Source: Bacillus sonorensis NBRC 101234 = KCTC 13918 (lineage in GTDB: Bacteria > Bacillota > Bacilli > Bacillales > Bacillaceae). From it: 64,000 nt of DNA. Where the stretch lies: NCBI RefSeq assembly GCF_001592005.1, contig NZ_BCVZ01000002.1, positions 186,001-250,000 of the forward strand, read 5' to 3'. Within the stretch, counting starts at the first letter, position 1. The number at the start of each line of letters is the position of its first letter. Below the pieces are notes generated by a model, which was given only the letters and a program-made list of their open reading frames with translations, did not search any database and had not been told where the DNA came from. Shown piece by piece: positions 54,040-64,000 of the stretch. The position numbers and the translations under genes are program-made.

Positions 54040-56007
54040 TTATACGTTGAATTTGTTAATCGCGTCCAACAGTTCTTTGTTTGCGCTGCTTAGCGTTTCA
54101 GTTGATTTCGCAATCGTTTCCAAAGCCGTCAGCTGTTCGTTTGTAGAAGCATTGACTTCTTCCGCGGCCGCGGCCGACTGCTGGGAAATAGCTGAAATGC
54201 TTTGGATCGAATCGGTCATTTTCTGCTGTTCATCACTCATCACCGATATCTCTGCGTAAATGTGGTCAATCGATTTGACAAGCGCCTGCATTTCAGCGGT
54301 AATTTTGCTGAGCGCTTCTCCTGTCTCATGAATCATGGCATTTTGCTCTTCATTCATCTTGCTGGCTTCCGTCATGGCAGAAACGGCTTCTTTTGTTTCC
54401 AGCTGAATTTGCTTGACGGTTTCATTGATATGCTGTGAAGATGCAGCCGATTGTTCGGCGAGCTTTCTGACTTCTTCCGCTACGACGGCGAAGCCGCGTC
54501 CGCTCTCTCCCGCCCGTGCAGCCTCTATGCTCGCATTAAGGGCAAGCAGGTTGGTCTGGTCGGAGATTGCCGAAATCGCTGTGACGACTTCTTCAATATT
54601 TTTCGTTTTTTCTTCGAGCTTTTGAAGCATTTGCTCTACTTTTTTCGTTTCCGCATTGGCTTCATTCGACTTTGCCAAAAGCTGTCCAAGCGCATCAATT
54701 CCCTGATAGCTCGCATCCTCTGACGTTCTTGAAAGCTTCTGAATGCTGTCGGCATGGTTCTCGATTTCTTTAATTTTGACGGACAGCCGCTCAGACTTCT
54801 CATTTACGGTTTCAACTTCTGCCGCCTGTTCTGTCGCTCCTGAAGCCACTTCTTCAATCGCCTCGGCGATTTCGTTGCTCGTTGATACCGTTTCCTCAGA
54901 AACAACGCTCAACTGGTCGGTCGATTCCGATACTTTTCCGGAAGATGCCCTGACTTTAAGAATCATCTCCTTCATATGGTCGACCATTTTGTTAAAGTCC
55001 TTTGTCAGCGTTCCGATTTCGTCTTTTGATTTGACGGCAGTTTGTACGGTTAAATCTCCTTCAGCGACAGCTTTTGTCTTGGCAATGAGCTGCTTGACCG
55101 GACCGGTAATCGTTTTGGCCAGGAAGTAGCTTAACAGAATCGCGGCAGCCAGAGCAATGACTGAAATCATGATCACCATTTTGTTCATTTCATCAGCGAC
55201 CCAAAGCAGTTTTTTGGTTTCAAATTGCGTACCGATTTTCCAGCCTGTACCGCCGGCGGTCTGATAAGCGATCACACTGTCTTTTCCTATCTTTATGCCG
55301 TCCTTTGCAGAGAGGATGCCTTTGTATGTCTGATCCTGAGACATATCCTCGCCCTGTTTTGACGGATGCGCCAGCATCGTGCCGTTTTGATCGATTAAGA
55401 ATGCATATCCGTCATAGGGCATTTTTTGGTTTTCAATGATTTTGTTGATTGATTCTAATGAAAGGTCAAAGCCGACGACGCCTTTTACTTTTTGATCAAC
55501 GACGATCGCTTTTGCCGCCGTAATGATCATCTCCCCGGAAACCGCGTCTTTGTATGGCTCAGTCCAGACGACGCTGTCCGGTTTTTTTTCGGCTTCGGCA
55601 TACCATGGTCTCTCAGCCGGATGATAATCTTTTGCGAATGTTGTTTTCGGAAATGTAAACATTTCCTTTTTATCAGTGCCTATATAGGCTAAATTGACAA
55701 ACTCATCTTTCTCTTTTACTTGTTTTAATTCATCGCTGACAAGCTGCGTGATATTGTTGTTCCTATCCTTGATAAACGTTTGGGCCATTTGCCCGTCGCT
55801 GATGCGCTTCAGGACTGTTTCATAGTTTTCCAGCTGAAGCTCGATGTTTCCTTTAAGCGAACCGAGCAGGCTTGAAGTAGAATCTTTCGCCTCTTCCTGA
55901 AGCATCGATTTGAGGATAAATGTTGTTGATAATTGGAGAATGACCACTGTCAGAATCAGCATGACAGCAACGAATCCCGCAATTTTAATGTGCAGTTTTT
56001 TAAACAC
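54040..56007 (-). CDS. mcpC: methyl-accepting chemotaxis protein McpC
   Basis: 655 residues, exactly the length of B. subtilis McpC, using GTG at 56007 preceded by AAAGGAGGGGG; a longer upstream frame is spurious. Two membrane helices (about 10-32 and 282-304) frame a dCache sensing domain; then HAMP (about 305-355) and a long signalling coiled coil with the tip [39 protein letters not shown] near 500. Known to sense amino acids and PTS sugars. Confidence 0.96.
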   Translation of the reverse strand: MFKKLHIKIAGFVAVMLILTVVILQLSTTFILKSMLQEEAKDSTSSLLGSLKGNIELQLENYETVLKRISDGQMAQTFIKDRNNNITQLVSDELKQVKEKDEFVNLAYIGTDKKEMFTFPKTTFAKDYHPAERPWYAEAEKKPDSVVWTEPYKDAVSGEMIITAAKAIVVDQKVKGVVGFDLSLESINKIIENQKMPYDGYAFLIDQNGTMLAHPSKQGEDMSQDQTYKGILSAKDGIKIGKDSVIAYQTAGGTGWKIGTQFETKKLLWVADEMNKMVIMISVIALAAAILLSYFLAKTITGPVKQLIAKTKAVAEGDLTVQTAVKSKDEIGTLTKDFNKMVDHMKEMILKVRASSGKVSESTDQLSVVSEETVSTSNEIAEAIEEVASGATEQAAEVETVNEKSERLSVKIKEIENHADSIQKLSRTSEDASYQGIDALGQLLAKSNEANAETKKVEQMLQKLEEKTKNIEEVVTAISAISDQTNLLALNASIEAARAGESGRGFAVVAEEVRKLAEQSAASSQHINETVKQIQLETKEAVSAMTEASKMNEEQNAMIHETGEALSKITAEMQALVKSIDHIYAEISVMSDEQQKMTDSIQSISAISQQSAAAAEEVNASTNEQLTALETIAKSTETLSSANKELLDAINKFNV

Positions 56008-56042
56008 GCGACCCCCTCCTTTTTCATACACTTTCATCCTTT

Positions 56043-56069
56043 TTATCGGCTTTCGCTCCTCATCATTTA
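56043..56069 (-). promoter_or_regulatory. sigma-D promoter of mcpC
   Basis: Minus strand TAAA, exactly 15 bases, GCCGATAA, 36 bases upstream of the GTG start; matches the flagellar sigma-D consensus. Confidence 0.88.
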
Positions 56070-56123
56070 AGACAGGACGAAAAAATATCTTTATAATGGA
56101 AGGAAATGAAAAAGGGGTGATGG

Positions 56124-56798
56124 ATGATCCGTAAGCAGATCTATGTCGATGCAGGCGCTTCTTATCAAAAGGTGGAGATCCGCAATTATTCATATGAAGA
56201 TATTCCGGCTTTGATTTCTTTGCAAAAAGAATGCTTTCCCCCGCCTTTTCCAGAAGAGCTTTTATGGAATGAAAAACAGCTGCGCTCCTATGTTGATGTG
56301 TTTCAGGAAGGTGCGCTTTGCGCGGTCGCCGCCGGGAGAATCATTGGTTCAATGACAGGTCTGATCGTCCATTTTGATCCGGACCATCCCCGCCATAAAT
56401 GGGAAGAGGTGACTGATCACGGATACATCCGGAATCACGTGAGCAGAGGAAATTCCCTTTATGTCGTTGATATTTCCGTCTCTCCCAGCTACCGGAAGCT
56501 CGGAATCGGAAAATGGCTGATGCAAACCATGTATGAATTAACGGTGTTTAAAGGGCTTGAAAGGCTGTTGGGGGGCGGACGAATCCCCCACTACCATCAA
56601 TCAGCTGAAAGCCTGTCGCCGGAACAGTATGTGCAGGCTGTTTTGGACGGCAAAAAACGGGATCCTGTCCTTTCATTTCTTCTGCATTGCGGACGGTCGC
56701 CTCTTTGCATCATTCCGGACTACCTTGATGATGAAGAATCGCTTGGCCATGCGGTCCTTATGGAGTGGAAAAATCCTTTTTATCATGATCGGCAATAA
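56124..56798 (+). CDS. ykwB: GNAT-family acetyltransferase YkwB
   Basis: 224 residues, single GNAT fold. The acetyl-CoA loop appears as [27 protein letters not shown] (R/Q-x-x-G-x-G/A pattern: YRKLGIG) near residue 118. Substrate unknown. GGGG lies 6 bases upstream of the ATG. Confidence 0.88.
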   Translation: MIRKQIYVDAGASYQKVEIRNYSYEDIPALISLQKECFPPPFPEELLWNEKQLRSYVDVFQEGALCAVAAGRIIGSMTGLIVHFDPDHPRHKWEEVTDHGYIRNHVSRGNSLYVVDISVSPSYRKLGIGKWLMQTMYELTVFKGLERLLGGGRIPHYHQSAESLSPEQYVQAVLDGKKRDPVLSFLLHCGRSPLCIIPDYLDDEESLGHAVLMEWKNPFYHDRQ

Positions 56799-56808
56799 AA
56801 ATCCCCCC

Positions 56809-56827
56809 CTGTTTCTATAAGAAACAG
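56809..56827 (+). terminator. terminator after ykwB
   Basis: Stem CTGTTTC / GAAACAG, loop TATAA; T-run weak on plus, stronger on minus. Confidence 0.55.
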
Positions 56828-56864
56828 AGGTTCCTTATTTCAAAAACGGCACTGATGGTAGTGA

Positions 56865-56897
56865 AACAGAGCCCGTTTGGGAAGAATGGGCTCTGTT
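56865..56897 (-). terminator. terminator after splB
   Basis: Stem AACAGAGCCC / GGGCTCTGTT at the splB stop codon. Confidence 0.75.
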
Positions 56898-57924
56898 ATG
56901 TAAAATATTCGATTTTGGATTCGGGGAAATACCTGTCGACATATGATTCCAATGCGCTCCGCAGCTCCTGTTCTTCATCTTTTTGATAAATGTATTTGCC
57001 GATCCCGTATCTTCCCCATTTGTAGCGGCGCTTTTCTTCGTCAAGTTCGAGCTTTGTTTTCGGATAGTTTTTTTCGATGACGCGCTTGGCCGGCTTTGTA
57101 AACCTATGCTGAATCATTTCAAATGTAATATCATTCCTGACATGCTGCGGCAGTGCATGGTCCAGTTTTTCGAGCAGCATCCTGTACCCTTCCTGCCAGC
57201 CTTCATGAATGTAAATAGGCGCGATGATGAAGCCGAGCGGATAGCCTGCTTCAGCGACTTTCACGGCTGCTTCAATCCGTTTGTCCAGGGGAGATGTGCC
57301 TGGTTCAAAGTTTTTAATGACATAATCGGCGTTGACGCTGAATCTGAACCTTGTTTTGCCGTTATGCTTCGCATCAAGCAAATGGTCGACGTGGTGGAAT
57401 TTCGTGACAAAACGCAATTTGCCGAGATCGGTTTGTCCAAAATGCTCGATCGCGCGTTTTAATGTATGTGTTAAATGGTCGATCCCGACAATATCTGACG
57501 TACAGGACGCTTCAAATTTCGTCTCCTGTGGAGCCCGTTCCTTCATATATTGATCGGCTTGATCAAGAATTTCCTCAACATTGACATATGTCCTGATATA
57601 GGGCTTGCTCCCCATTGTCGTTTGCAGATAGCAGTAGTGACAGTGCCCCATGCAGCCGGTCGCAAAAGGGATCGCATATTCTGCGGAAGGTTTTGATGAG
57701 TCAAATTTCAACGTTTTTCTGACGCCGATGACCAGTGTCGATTTTGCATTCCGGTATTTTTGCAGGTGGCCTTCTCCGGGAATATTCCGCACCTGATTGT
57801 GTGAAGTCGTTTCTCTGATTTCAAGGCCCATGCGGGAAAATTTATCTCGCAGCTCTATTCCGAGGGGATATTCTAAAGCGCGGGGCTCTATATAAACAAG
57901 CTGGGGAACAAATGGTTTGACCAT
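56896..57924 (-). CDS. splB: spore photoproduct lyase SplB
   Basis: 342 residues (as in B. subtilis). Radical SAM enzyme that reverses the UV spore photoproduct (5-thyminyl-5,6-dihydrothymine) at germination. The cluster cysteines C91-x3-C95-x2-C98 (CMGHCHYC) and the hydrogen-donor C141 (FEASCTSD) are all present. ATG at 57924 is chosen from the family length and start (MVKPFVPQLVYIEP). Downstream of splA. Confidence 0.96.
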   Translation of the reverse strand: MVKPFVPQLVYIEPRALEYPLGIELRDKFSRMGLEIRETTSHNQVRNIPGEGHLQKYRNAKSTLVIGVRKTLKFDSSKPSAEYAIPFATGCMGHCHYCYLQTTMGSKPYIRTYVNVEEILDQADQYMKERAPQETKFEASCTSDIVGIDHLTHTLKRAIEHFGQTDLGKLRFVTKFHHVDHLLDAKHNGKTRFRFSVNADYVIKNFEPGTSPLDKRIEAAVKVAEAGYPLGFIIAPIYIHEGWQEGYRMLLEKLDHALPQHVRNDITFEMIQHRFTKPAKRVIEKNYPKTKLELDEEKRRYKWGRYGIGKYIYQKDEEQELRSALESYVDRYFPESKIEYFT

Positions 57925-57997
57925 CGGAAACAGACACATCCTTTAACTTATTTCCCATACTTTTTGCAAAATGCCGTTTCCTTATGCGAAAAGAAGA

Positions 57998-58225
57998 TTA
58001 TTCAAATAAATCGCGATACAGCCGTTCGGCCTCTTCGTATGAAGAAAAAACGGCATCATCCTCGGCAAACGCGTGATATGTATCATAAATAAACAAAGCC
58101 AGCTCGCCTTCGTGGATCGGGTGTTCGACAACTTCGGCTTCCTTAATATGAGCGACGCTCGCCGCATGCGGGTTCCTGTAGATGACATATACGCGGTCCC
58201 CCGCCTTGATATTTTGCTTTGACAT
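57998..58225 (-). CDS. splA: spore photoproduct regulator SplA
   Basis: 75 residues (79 in B. subtilis), TRAP-like fold: GDRVYVIYRNPHAASVAHIKEAEVVEHP. Regulates the splAB operon. ATG at 58225 follows GGAAGGAG by 7 bases. Sigma-G type promoter upstream, which fits forespore expression. Confidence 0.88.
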   Translation of the reverse strand: MSKQNIKAGDRVYVIYRNPHAASVAHIKEAEVVEHPIHEGELALFIYDTYHAFAEDDAVFSSYEEAERLYRDLFE

Positions 58226-58256
58226 GAAAAAACTCCTTCCTGTTTGCATCAGCATA

Positions 58257-58287
58257 TATTATCTCCCCGCAACCAGAAGTTGATGCA
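58257..58287 (-). promoter_or_regulatory. sigma-G type promoter of splAB
   Basis: Minus strand TGCATC, 18-base spacer, GATAATA, against the sigma-G consensus TGNATA-N18-CATANTA; about 30 bases upstream of splA. Confidence 0.65.
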
Positions 58288-58292
58288 ACACA

Positions 58293-58327
58293 CAAAAAAC
58301 CCAGACAGCGTAAATGCCGTCTGGGTT
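58293..58327 (-). terminator. terminator after ptsI
   Basis: Stem AACCCAGACGGC / GCTGTCTGGGTT, then TTTTTT on the minus strand. Confidence 0.9.
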
Positions 58328-58337
58328 CAGATGTCAA

Positions 58338-60056
58338 TTAAGACAATTTGAAGTTTTCTTTTACGAATTGGACAACTTCTTCTGTTGTGCTCATAGAGAG
58401 AATCTGTTCTTTAAAAGATTCGGTCTCTTTCTTAGAAAGCTTGCTGATTTGCGTTCTTGCCGGAAGGATTGATGTCGCACTCATTGAGAACTCGTCCAGT
58501 CCAAGGCCGAGAAGAATCGGAATCGCAATTTCATCTCCTGCCATTTCTCCGCACATGCCAACCCATTTTCCTTCTTTATGAGCCGCTTCAATAACAAGCG
58601 TAATTAGGCGCAGAATCGCTGGGTTGTATGGCTGATAAAGGTATGACACCTGTTCATTCATCCGGTCAGCAGCCATCGTGTATTGAATCAGGTCATTTGT
58701 TCCGATGCTGAAGAAATCGACTTCTTTGGCGAACTGATCGGCGATCACCGCAGTAGCCGGAATTTCCACCATCATACCGACTTCGATGTCATCGGACACT
58801 TGATGGCCTTCAGCTTGAAGCTTTTCTTTTTCTTCAAGAAGAACCGCTTTCGCTTGCCTAAATTCATTGACCGTCGCGATCATAGGGAACATAATCTTCA
58901 GGTTTCCATATGTACTTGCCCGAAGCAGTGCGCGCAGCTGCGTTCTGAAAATCTCCTGCTCATCCAAGCAAAGACGGATGGCCCTGTAACCTAAGAAAGG
59001 GTTCATTTCTTTTGGCAGCTCTAAATATGGAAGCTCTTTGTCTCCGCCGATATCAAGGGTACGAACGACAACTGACTTGCCTCCCATACGCTCAAGAACG
59101 GTTTTATAGGCATCAAATTGTTCTTCTTCAGTCGGAAGCTGGTCTCTGCCCATATAAAGAAACTCTGTACGGTAGAGTCCGACGGCTTCGCCTCCATTTT
59201 CAAGAACGCCTTTGACATCGTCAGGCGTACCGATGTTGGCGGCAAGCTCAACATGGTGACCGTCATTTGTTACAGTCGGTTCATTGACAAGCTTCGCCCA
59301 TTCCGCTTTTTGCTCCAAAAACTTTTGGTGCTTTTGCTCATATTGGCTGATGACGTCCTGTGAAGGATCAATGATTACATCGCCGTTGATGCCGTCGACG
59401 ATGACTGTCACGCCGTTTTGAATTTCTTTAGTCACCGCTTTTGTACCGACAACCGCAGGAATTTCCAAAGAGCGCGCCATAATGGCTGAATGGGATGTGC
59501 GTCCGCCGATGTCTGTTGTAAACCCTTTTACAAAACGGCGGTTCAATTGCGCTGTGTCAGACGGAGTCAAGTCTCCTGAAACGATGATGACTTCTTCAGA
59601 AATCAGGCTCGGATTCGGAATCTCTACGCCGAGAAGGTGTCCTGTGACACGCTTTGTGACATCACGGATGTCTGCGGCGCGTTCTTTCATATATTCGTTG
59701 TCCATTGATTCGAACATGGAAACGAACATGTCAGCCGTCTCTTTCAAAGCGAATTCCGCATTAACGGAATCGGATTTGATTTTGTCTTTTATAGGATTTA
59801 AAAGTTCAGGATCGCTTAATACTAAAAGATGTGCGGAGAAGATTTCTGCTTTATCTTCGCCAAGCTCTTTTAACGCATGATTTTTAATAGTTTCAAGCTC
59901 TTGTTTGGAATTCTCGATTGCTTGTTCAAAACGATTTACTTCCGCCTCAAGGTCAGAGATGTTTTTCTTTTCAACCGTTAGATCAGGTTCTTCCAGCCGA
60001 TATGCTTTTGCAATCGCAATACCGGCTGAAGCGCCTATTCCTTTCAATTCAAGCAT
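58338..60056 (-). CDS. ptsI: PTS enzyme I
   Basis: 572 residues, general phosphotransferase. N-terminal HPr-binding half with the active-site His189 in [13 protein letters not shown], and the C-terminal PEP-binding TIM barrel with [22 protein letters not shown] near 450 and Cys502-type GMCGEMAGD. It uses phosphoenolpyruvate to phosphorylate HPr, feeding FruA and PtsG here. Overlaps the ptsH stop by one base (TAATG). Confidence 0.97.
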   Translation of the reverse strand: MLELKGIGASAGIAIAKAYRLEEPDLTVEKKNISDLEAEVNRFEQAIENSKQELETIKNHALKELGEDKAEIFSAHLLVLSDPELLNPIKDKIKSDSVNAEFALKETADMFVSMFESMDNEYMKERAADIRDVTKRVTGHLLGVEIPNPSLISEEVIIVSGDLTPSDTAQLNRRFVKGFTTDIGGRTSHSAIMARSLEIPAVVGTKAVTKEIQNGVTVIVDGINGDVIIDPSQDVISQYEQKHQKFLEQKAEWAKLVNEPTVTNDGHHVELAANIGTPDDVKGVLENGGEAVGLYRTEFLYMGRDQLPTEEEQFDAYKTVLERMGGKSVVVRTLDIGGDKELPYLELPKEMNPFLGYRAIRLCLDEQEIFRTQLRALLRASTYGNLKIMFPMIATVNEFRQAKAVLLEEKEKLQAEGHQVSDDIEVGMMVEIPATAVIADQFAKEVDFFSIGTNDLIQYTMAADRMNEQVSYLYQPYNPAILRLITLVIEAAHKEGKWVGMCGEMAGDEIAIPILLGLGLDEFSMSATSILPARTQISKLSKKETESFKEQILSMSTTEEVVQFVKENFKLS

Positions 60057-60322
60057 TACTCGCCTAGTCCTTCGCTTTTCATTGTATCTTCAAGAGCGGC
60101 AAGTGCATCATTTTCGTCAGCGCCTGAAGCAGAAATCGTAATTTCGGCACCTTTCGCAATACCAAGTGACATAACACCCATAATCGATTTTAGGTTTACA
60201 GTTTTGCCGTTATATTCCAAATTGATATCAGCATCATATTTGCTTGCTGTTTGTACAAGAACAGTCGCTGGACGCGCGTGGATACCAGAATCTGCAGTTA
60301 CTTTAAAAGTTTTTTGTGCCAT
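60056..60322 (-). CDS. ptsH: phosphocarrier protein HPr
   Basis: 88 residues. His15 (SGIHARPAT, phosphate carrier) and Ser46 (NLKSIMGV, target of HPr kinase for catabolite repression through CcpA) are present. AAGGAG lies upstream of the ATG. Downstream of ptsG with a hairpin and a likely promoter of its own between them. Confidence 0.97.
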   Translation of the reverse strand: MAQKTFKVTADSGIHARPATVLVQTASKYDADINLEYNGKTVNLKSIMGVMSLGIAKGAEITISASGADENDALAALEDTMKSEGLGE

Positions 60323-60365
60323 TTTTATCAATCTCCTTTTAATTTAAAGCTTTTAATACATTCAC

Positions 60366-60409
60366 AATATTATATCATACAGCCGTACGTGTCATCTGAC
60401 AAGTACGGC
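60366..60409 (-). promoter_or_regulatory. hairpin and extended -10 promoter in the ptsG-ptsH interval
   Basis: Near-perfect hairpin GCCGTAC-TTGTCA / TGACA-GTACGGC (60382-60409), no T-run on the minus strand, immediately followed by TGATATAAT, an extended -10 element. ptsHI has its own constitutive promoter in B. subtilis, which this could be; the hairpin may act in partial termination or RNA processing. Confidence 0.55.
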
Positions 60410-60421
60410 CATTTTATGAAC

Positions 60422-62521
60422 TTATTTTTCAATGCGGACGATGTCTTCCTGTGTCAGGCTGACAGAGCCCTCCGCCTGCAAGTGTACACTTGCTCCTTCT
60501 TGCAGGTTTGTGAAGATGATCGGCGTCATGAGAGAAGGCACTTGATCCTTCACTTTCTCAATATCGACTTCAAGCAGCTTCTGTCCAGGCTCAACACGGT
60601 CCCCTTCGGAAACAAATGATGTGAAGCCTTCGCCTTTTAAGCCGACCGTATCGATTCCAAAGTGGATCAGAATTTCTCTGCCGCCGTCTGATTGCAGGCC
60701 GATCGCGTGTTTTGTCGGGAAGACATTCAACACTTTCCCTTTTACAGGAGAAACGACCGTGCCTTCTGATGGAAGGATGGCAAATCCGTCGCCCATCATT
60801 TTTCCTGAGAATACTTGGTCAGGCACGTCAGTAATCGGATGAATCTCTCCGGCAAGCGGTGAAACAAACACTTCTTCACCCGCTTCATTTTGAAGCGGTT
60901 CTACCATGACCTCTTCAACCTGCTGCTCGACTTCATCGCCGGCGACAGGAGCTTTTTCAGGTCTTGGCGTGCGTCCTGACATAATATCCTGCATTTGCGA
61001 TTTTAAATTGTCTGATTTTGGTCCGAAGATGGCCTGAATGTTATTGCCCACTTCGAGAACCCCTGATGCGCCAAGCTGTTTCAAGCGTTCTTTGTCAACC
61101 TTTTTCTGATCATTGACCGTTACACGCAATCTTGTGATACACGCATCAAGGTGCTTGATGTTTTCTTTATCTCCCATTGCCGCAAGAATTTCATACGGCA
61201 GATCACCGGCTGATTCTCCGCCTTTTTCGGAAGATGATTCAGCTTCGGCATCCTCGCGTCCCGGCGTTTTCAAGTTAAACTTGCGGATCGCAAATCGGAA
61301 TCCGAAGTAATAAATAACGGCAAGCACCAAGCCGACAGGGATGACAAGCCACCAAGCGGTACGGTTAGGCAGAATTCCGAACAGGAAGAAATCGATCAGC
61401 CCGCCGGAGAACGTCATACCGATTTTGATATTCAAGATGTCCATGATCATGAAAGACAGACCGGCAAACACACAGTGAATCGCAAAAAGAATCGGCGCGA
61501 CGAACAAGAATGAAAATTCAAGCGGTTCAGTGATACCTGTTAAGAAAGATGTCAATGCGGCTGAACCCATGATGCCGGCAACAAGCTTTTTGTTCTTCGG
61601 TTTTGCCTCATGATAAATCGCAAGCGCTGCGGCAGGCAGACCGAACATCATAAACGGATATTTACCGGTCATAAACGTTCCGGCTGTCAATTGGACGCCG
61701 TCTTTAATTTGCGCCATGAAAATCCGCTGGTCACCGCGGACGATTTCTCCGGCTTTATTGGTATAGCTGAAAAACTCATACCAGAACGGAGAATAGAAAA
61801 TGTGGTGCAGGCCGAAAGGAATCAGCGCACGCTCGATAATACCAAAGACAAACGCGGCAAGCGCTTCATTGGCTGCAAGCAGTCCGTTTGAGAAGCCGTT
61901 AAGAGCTCCCTGGATCGGCGGCCAGACGATCAGCATGATCAAGCCGAGGATCAAGGCGCAGACAGATGTGACAATCGGCACAAAACGCTTACCGGCAAAG
62001 AATCCCAAGTATTGCGGAAGCTCGATCTTGAAGAATTTGTTGTACATGGCGGCAGCCAGCACCCCGACGATAATACCGCCGAACACCCCGGTTGCCAGTG
62101 TCGGAATGCCGAGCATTGTCGTATATGCCGGATGGTTTTCCGCGAAAAATTTCGCTCTTTCAACTGCATCGCTCGGAATTGATCCGTTTTGTAAAAGAAC
62201 GGCGCTCATCGTGACATTCATGACAAGATATCCGATAATAGCGGCAATCCCTGCGACACCGTCGCCATTTGCCAGACCGATGGCGACACCGACCGCAAAC
62301 AGGAGCGGCAAGTTGGAGAAGACGATGTCTCCCGAATTTTCCATAACTTTCGCAACGAGCTGGATCGTGCCATTGGTTAAAAACGGCGCGACCTTCGTCA
62401 TTTGCGGATTTTGCATGGCGTTACCCAGGGCAAGCAGGATTCCTGCAGCCGGCAAAATCGCAACAGGCAGCATAAGCGCCCGTCCAATTTTCTGGAGCAC
62501 GCCGAATAGCGATTTAAACAT
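60422..62521 (-). CDS. ptsG: glucose-specific PTS enzyme IICBA
   Basis: 699 residues, glucose permease. IIC membrane domain (about 1-400), IIB with the phosphocysteine in [13 protein letters not shown] near 461, an acidic linker, and IIA with the phosphohistidine in [13 protein letters not shown] near 620. Imports glucose as glucose-6-phosphate. ATG at 62521 follows AGAGGGGG by 9 bases. Controlled by the GlcT antiterminator through the RAT/terminator in its leader. Confidence 0.97.
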   Translation of the reverse strand: MFKSLFGVLQKIGRALMLPVAILPAAGILLALGNAMQNPQMTKVAPFLTNGTIQLVAKVMENSGDIVFSNLPLLFAVGVAIGLANGDGVAGIAAIIGYLVMNVTMSAVLLQNGSIPSDAVERAKFFAENHPAYTTMLGIPTLATGVFGGIIVGVLAAAMYNKFFKIELPQYLGFFAGKRFVPIVTSVCALILGLIMLIVWPPIQGALNGFSNGLLAANEALAAFVFGIIERALIPFGLHHIFYSPFWYEFFSYTNKAGEIVRGDQRIFMAQIKDGVQLTAGTFMTGKYPFMMFGLPAAALAIYHEAKPKNKKLVAGIMGSAALTSFLTGITEPLEFSFLFVAPILFAIHCVFAGLSFMIMDILNIKIGMTFSGGLIDFFLFGILPNRTAWWLVIPVGLVLAVIYYFGFRFAIRKFNLKTPGREDAEAESSSEKGGESAGDLPYEILAAMGDKENIKHLDACITRLRVTVNDQKKVDKERLKQLGASGVLEVGNNIQAIFGPKSDNLKSQMQDIMSGRTPRPEKAPVAGDEVEQQVEEVMVEPLQNEAGEEVFVSPLAGEIHPITDVPDQVFSGKMMGDGFAILPSEGTVVSPVKGKVLNVFPTKHAIGLQSDGGREILIHFGIDTVGLKGEGFTSFVSEGDRVEPGQKLLEVDIEKVKDQVPSLMTPIIFTNLQEGASVHLQAEGSVSLTQEDIVRIEK

Positions 62522-62634
62522 GATGTTTACCCCCTCTAAGGATAGTTTGACCTTACAGCAAAAAAAACATGACAAACTCGTTCAAAAGACGACTTTTTTT
62601 CAATTTAACCGTTTACATTTCCTTTTTTAAACGT

Positions 62635-62714
62635 CAAAAAAGGCATGGTGAAAGCGGGTACATCAAGAAACGAAAGACAGCATCTTCATTTCTTCCCTTT
62701 TTTCACTCATGCCT
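62635..62714 (-). terminator. conditional terminator in the ptsG leader
   Basis: Arms AGGCATGAGTGAAA (62714-62701) and TTTCACCATGCCT (62653-62641) on the minus strand, a 47-base loop that itself has AAGAAA/TTTCTT pairing, then TTTTTTGA. Its 5' arm overlaps the RAT, so the two structures exclude each other. Confidence 0.85.
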
Positions 62715-62733
62715 GATCGAATCAGTAACACGT
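62704..62733 (-). promoter_or_regulatory. RAT (ribonucleic antiterminator) of ptsG, GlcT target
   Basis: ACGTGTTACTGATTCGATC..., an imperfect hairpin ending in AGGCATGAGTG, almost identical with the known B. subtilis ptsG RAT. When glucose is present, non-phosphorylated GlcT stabilises it, blocking the terminator. Confidence 0.92.
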
Positions 62734-62743
62734 TATAAAGGCG

Positions 62744-63589
62744 TTATGAAATTTTATTAGTCAAACGGTACAAATGTAATGTTAAGTAAACGGCTTCTGC
62801 CTCATGAACAGGTTTCTTGAGCGATTGCTGCAAGATTTTGATCATCTTCCAAGCAGTATTGTAACATAGCGGATATTCCGTTTTCAACAGCAACATTAAT
62901 TTTTCCGGCTCCTGAATCGGCTCCTCCCGTGTGATCCTGTCGATCGTAAAACGAAGATGACGGATCAGGCGCAGGTAGTTGACGCTTTCTCTGTTGACTT
63001 TCATCTGAAACGCGTCTTCAATCACCTGGACAAGCCGCGATATTAACTGTGAATGCTGGTTGACTTCCGAAAGCGGCCTGTTCGTCAAAGCGCTGTGGAT
63101 ATGAAGGGCGATGAATCCGATTTCACCTTCAGGCAGCTGAATGTCGGATTGCTGGTTGATCATCTCAACGGCTTCTTTGGCAACCTCGTATTCTTTCGGA
63201 TAAAGGGATTCCGTCTCAAGCAAAAACGGATTTTTCATGTCAAACCCTTTTTCCAAACGCTTGACAGCAAATGCGATATGGTCCGTCAGCGCGACATGGA
63301 TATGTTCATTCAGCGGCTGACCGATTTTTTGCGCGATATGGTAAATGACATCATTGGCGATATCAACCATTTTTTCATCGACATATGTGAGGAGCTTCTT
63401 ATACTGTGATTGTTCTTTATCATTTTCCAGAATAAACATTTTTTCATAGTTCTCATGTTCGATAAGATCTCCGCGCTTTTTGCCAAATCCGATCCCTTTT
63501 CCAATCAAGACGGCTTCTTTGTAATCCTCGTGGAGGGCGATTAAAACGTTGTTATTGAGTACCTTTTCAACAGTGAAGGATCTGTTCAC
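62744..63589 (-). CDS. glcT: transcriptional antiterminator GlcT
   Basis: 281 residues: RNA-binding CAT domain (about 1-60: VNRSFTVEKVLNNNVLIALHE) and two PTS regulation domains (PRD1 about 75-170, PRD2 about 180-280) with their conserved His (EHIHVALTDHIAFA; HIHSAL). GTG at 63589 is chosen with GGAGCTGAGG upstream, giving the family N-terminus; a longer frame upstream is probably spurious. Phosphorylated by PtsG EII, it turns off ptsG. Ends just before the ptsG leader. Confidence 0.94.
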   Translation of the reverse strand: MNRSFTVEKVLNNNVLIALHEDYKEAVLIGKGIGFGKKRGDLIEHENYEKMFILENDKEQSQYKKLLTYVDEKMVDIANDVIYHIAQKIGQPLNEHIHVALTDHIAFAVKRLEKGFDMKNPFLLETESLYPKEYEVAKEAVEMINQQSDIQLPEGEIGFIALHIHSALTNRPLSEVNQHSQLISRLVQVIEDAFQMKVNRESVNYLRLIRHLRFTIDRITREEPIQEPEKLMLLLKTEYPLCYNTAWKMIKILQQSLKKPVHEAEAVYLTLHLYRLTNKIS

Positions 63590-63722
63590 GATCCTCAGCT
63601 CCTTTTTGTCATTCAATCTCTCATATCGTACAAAACTCATGAAAGCGCGTCAATTTATTTTGCCGTTTTTGATGAAAAATGTCGAATTTTTATCACCGAT
63701 TGGAAAACAATTTGTTTTTCAC

Positions 63723-64000
63723 TTATACCGTCGATCTTTCAATCAGCCTGTAGGGGAGAATTTTCTTTTCAGCCTCCTCTCCCCTGATTCCTTTTTGAAG
63801 AAGGCGAAACGCATGCCTTCCCATTTCTTTCGTCTTGATTTCAATGGTAGAAATACCGAGCAATTCGCTGATCGGCTGATTGTCGCAGCTCAAGATGGCG
63901 AGGTTTTCCGGAATTTGGACCTGATGCTTGCGGGCCTCAAGATAAAGCCCTGCAGAAACCTGGTCATTTGCCACAAAAATCGCCGTCGGTTTATCATCCA
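63723..64000 (-). CDS. ykvZ: LacI-family regulator, C-terminal part (window edge)
   Basis: Only the C-terminal part of the effector domain is in the window, with DDKPTAIFVANDQVSAGLYLEARKHQ, LAILSCDNQPISELLGIS and the family tail TKEMGRHAFRLLQKGIRG. It runs off the right end; an internal GTG is not the start. Place next to glcT matches ykvZ of B. subtilis, a LacI-type regulator of unknown targets. No key residues of the DNA-binding domain can be seen. Confidence 0.8.
   Translation of the reverse strand, partial: DDKPTAIFVANDQVSAGLYLEARKHQVQIPENLAILSCDNQPISELLGISTIEIKTKEMGRHAFRLLQKGIRGEEAEKKILPYRLIERSTV

Overview
The window is a chromosomal segment from a Bacillus of the B. licheniformis group. 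Nearly every gene has a clear B. subtilis counterpart, and the order follows B. subtilis from mreBH to ptsG/glcT, read here in reverse. The protein families, the regulatory sites (Fur, GlcT, SigW, SigD, SigH and SigG types) and the many GTG/TTG starts behind strong AGGAGG sites fit this. There are no rRNA, tRNA, CRISPR, phage or IS elements. The organism name is an inference from gene content and order, not from a database search.

Layout. 0.3-10 kb: mreBH, ykpC, ampS, an NTF2-like gene where B. subtilis has ykpB, the ABC-F gene ykpA, two small membrane proteins, sipT, and the fructose operon fruR-fruK-fruA. 10-20 kb: two extra YIP1-family genes, the yknWXYZ four-component envelope-protection transporter, and the heterodimeric ABC exporter yknUV. 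20-26 kb: a short Rok paralogue, the molybdopterin cofactor operon mobA-moeB-moeA-mobB-moaE-moaD, the sporulation coiled-coil gene yknT, and rok. 26-38 kb: ykuV and ykuU (thiol/peroxide), ykuS, the lysine/DAP genes dapH and dapL, the Fur-controlled flavodoxin operon ykuN-ykuO-ykuP, ccpC, ykuL, abbA, ykuK, a small zinc-ribbon-like gene, ykuJ, the iron-sparing sRNA gene fsrA, an unidentified secreted protein, the EAL protein ykuI and fadH. 38-57 kb: ykuE, ykuD, ykuC, ykyB, cheV, an accessory three-gene insertion (MFS, RDD and a 51-residue protein), patA, kinA, pbpH, ykwD, ykwC, an added SDR gene, mcpC and ykwB. 57-64 kb: splAB, then the glucose PTS genes ptsG-ptsH-ptsI with their antiterminator gene glcT, and the C-terminal end of a LacI-family regulator cut by the window edge.

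How it works together. Three themes recur. (1) Sugar uptake: fructose and glucose PTS with local regulators FruR and GlcT, plus the general PTS proteins HPr and EI. (2) Iron economy: Fur boxes drive both the flavodoxin operon and FsrA, which lie 3.5 kb apart. (3) Transition-state and sporulation control: KinA, AbbA, Rok, YknT, SplAB and YkuD.

I did not find a wholly new multi-gene system. The best leads are the YIP1 triplication around yknXYZ, the second Rok-like protein beside it, the beta-propeller YkuO between two Fur-controlled flavodoxins, unannotated micro-ORFs, and an 8-base match between FsrA and the ptsG ribosome-binding site.
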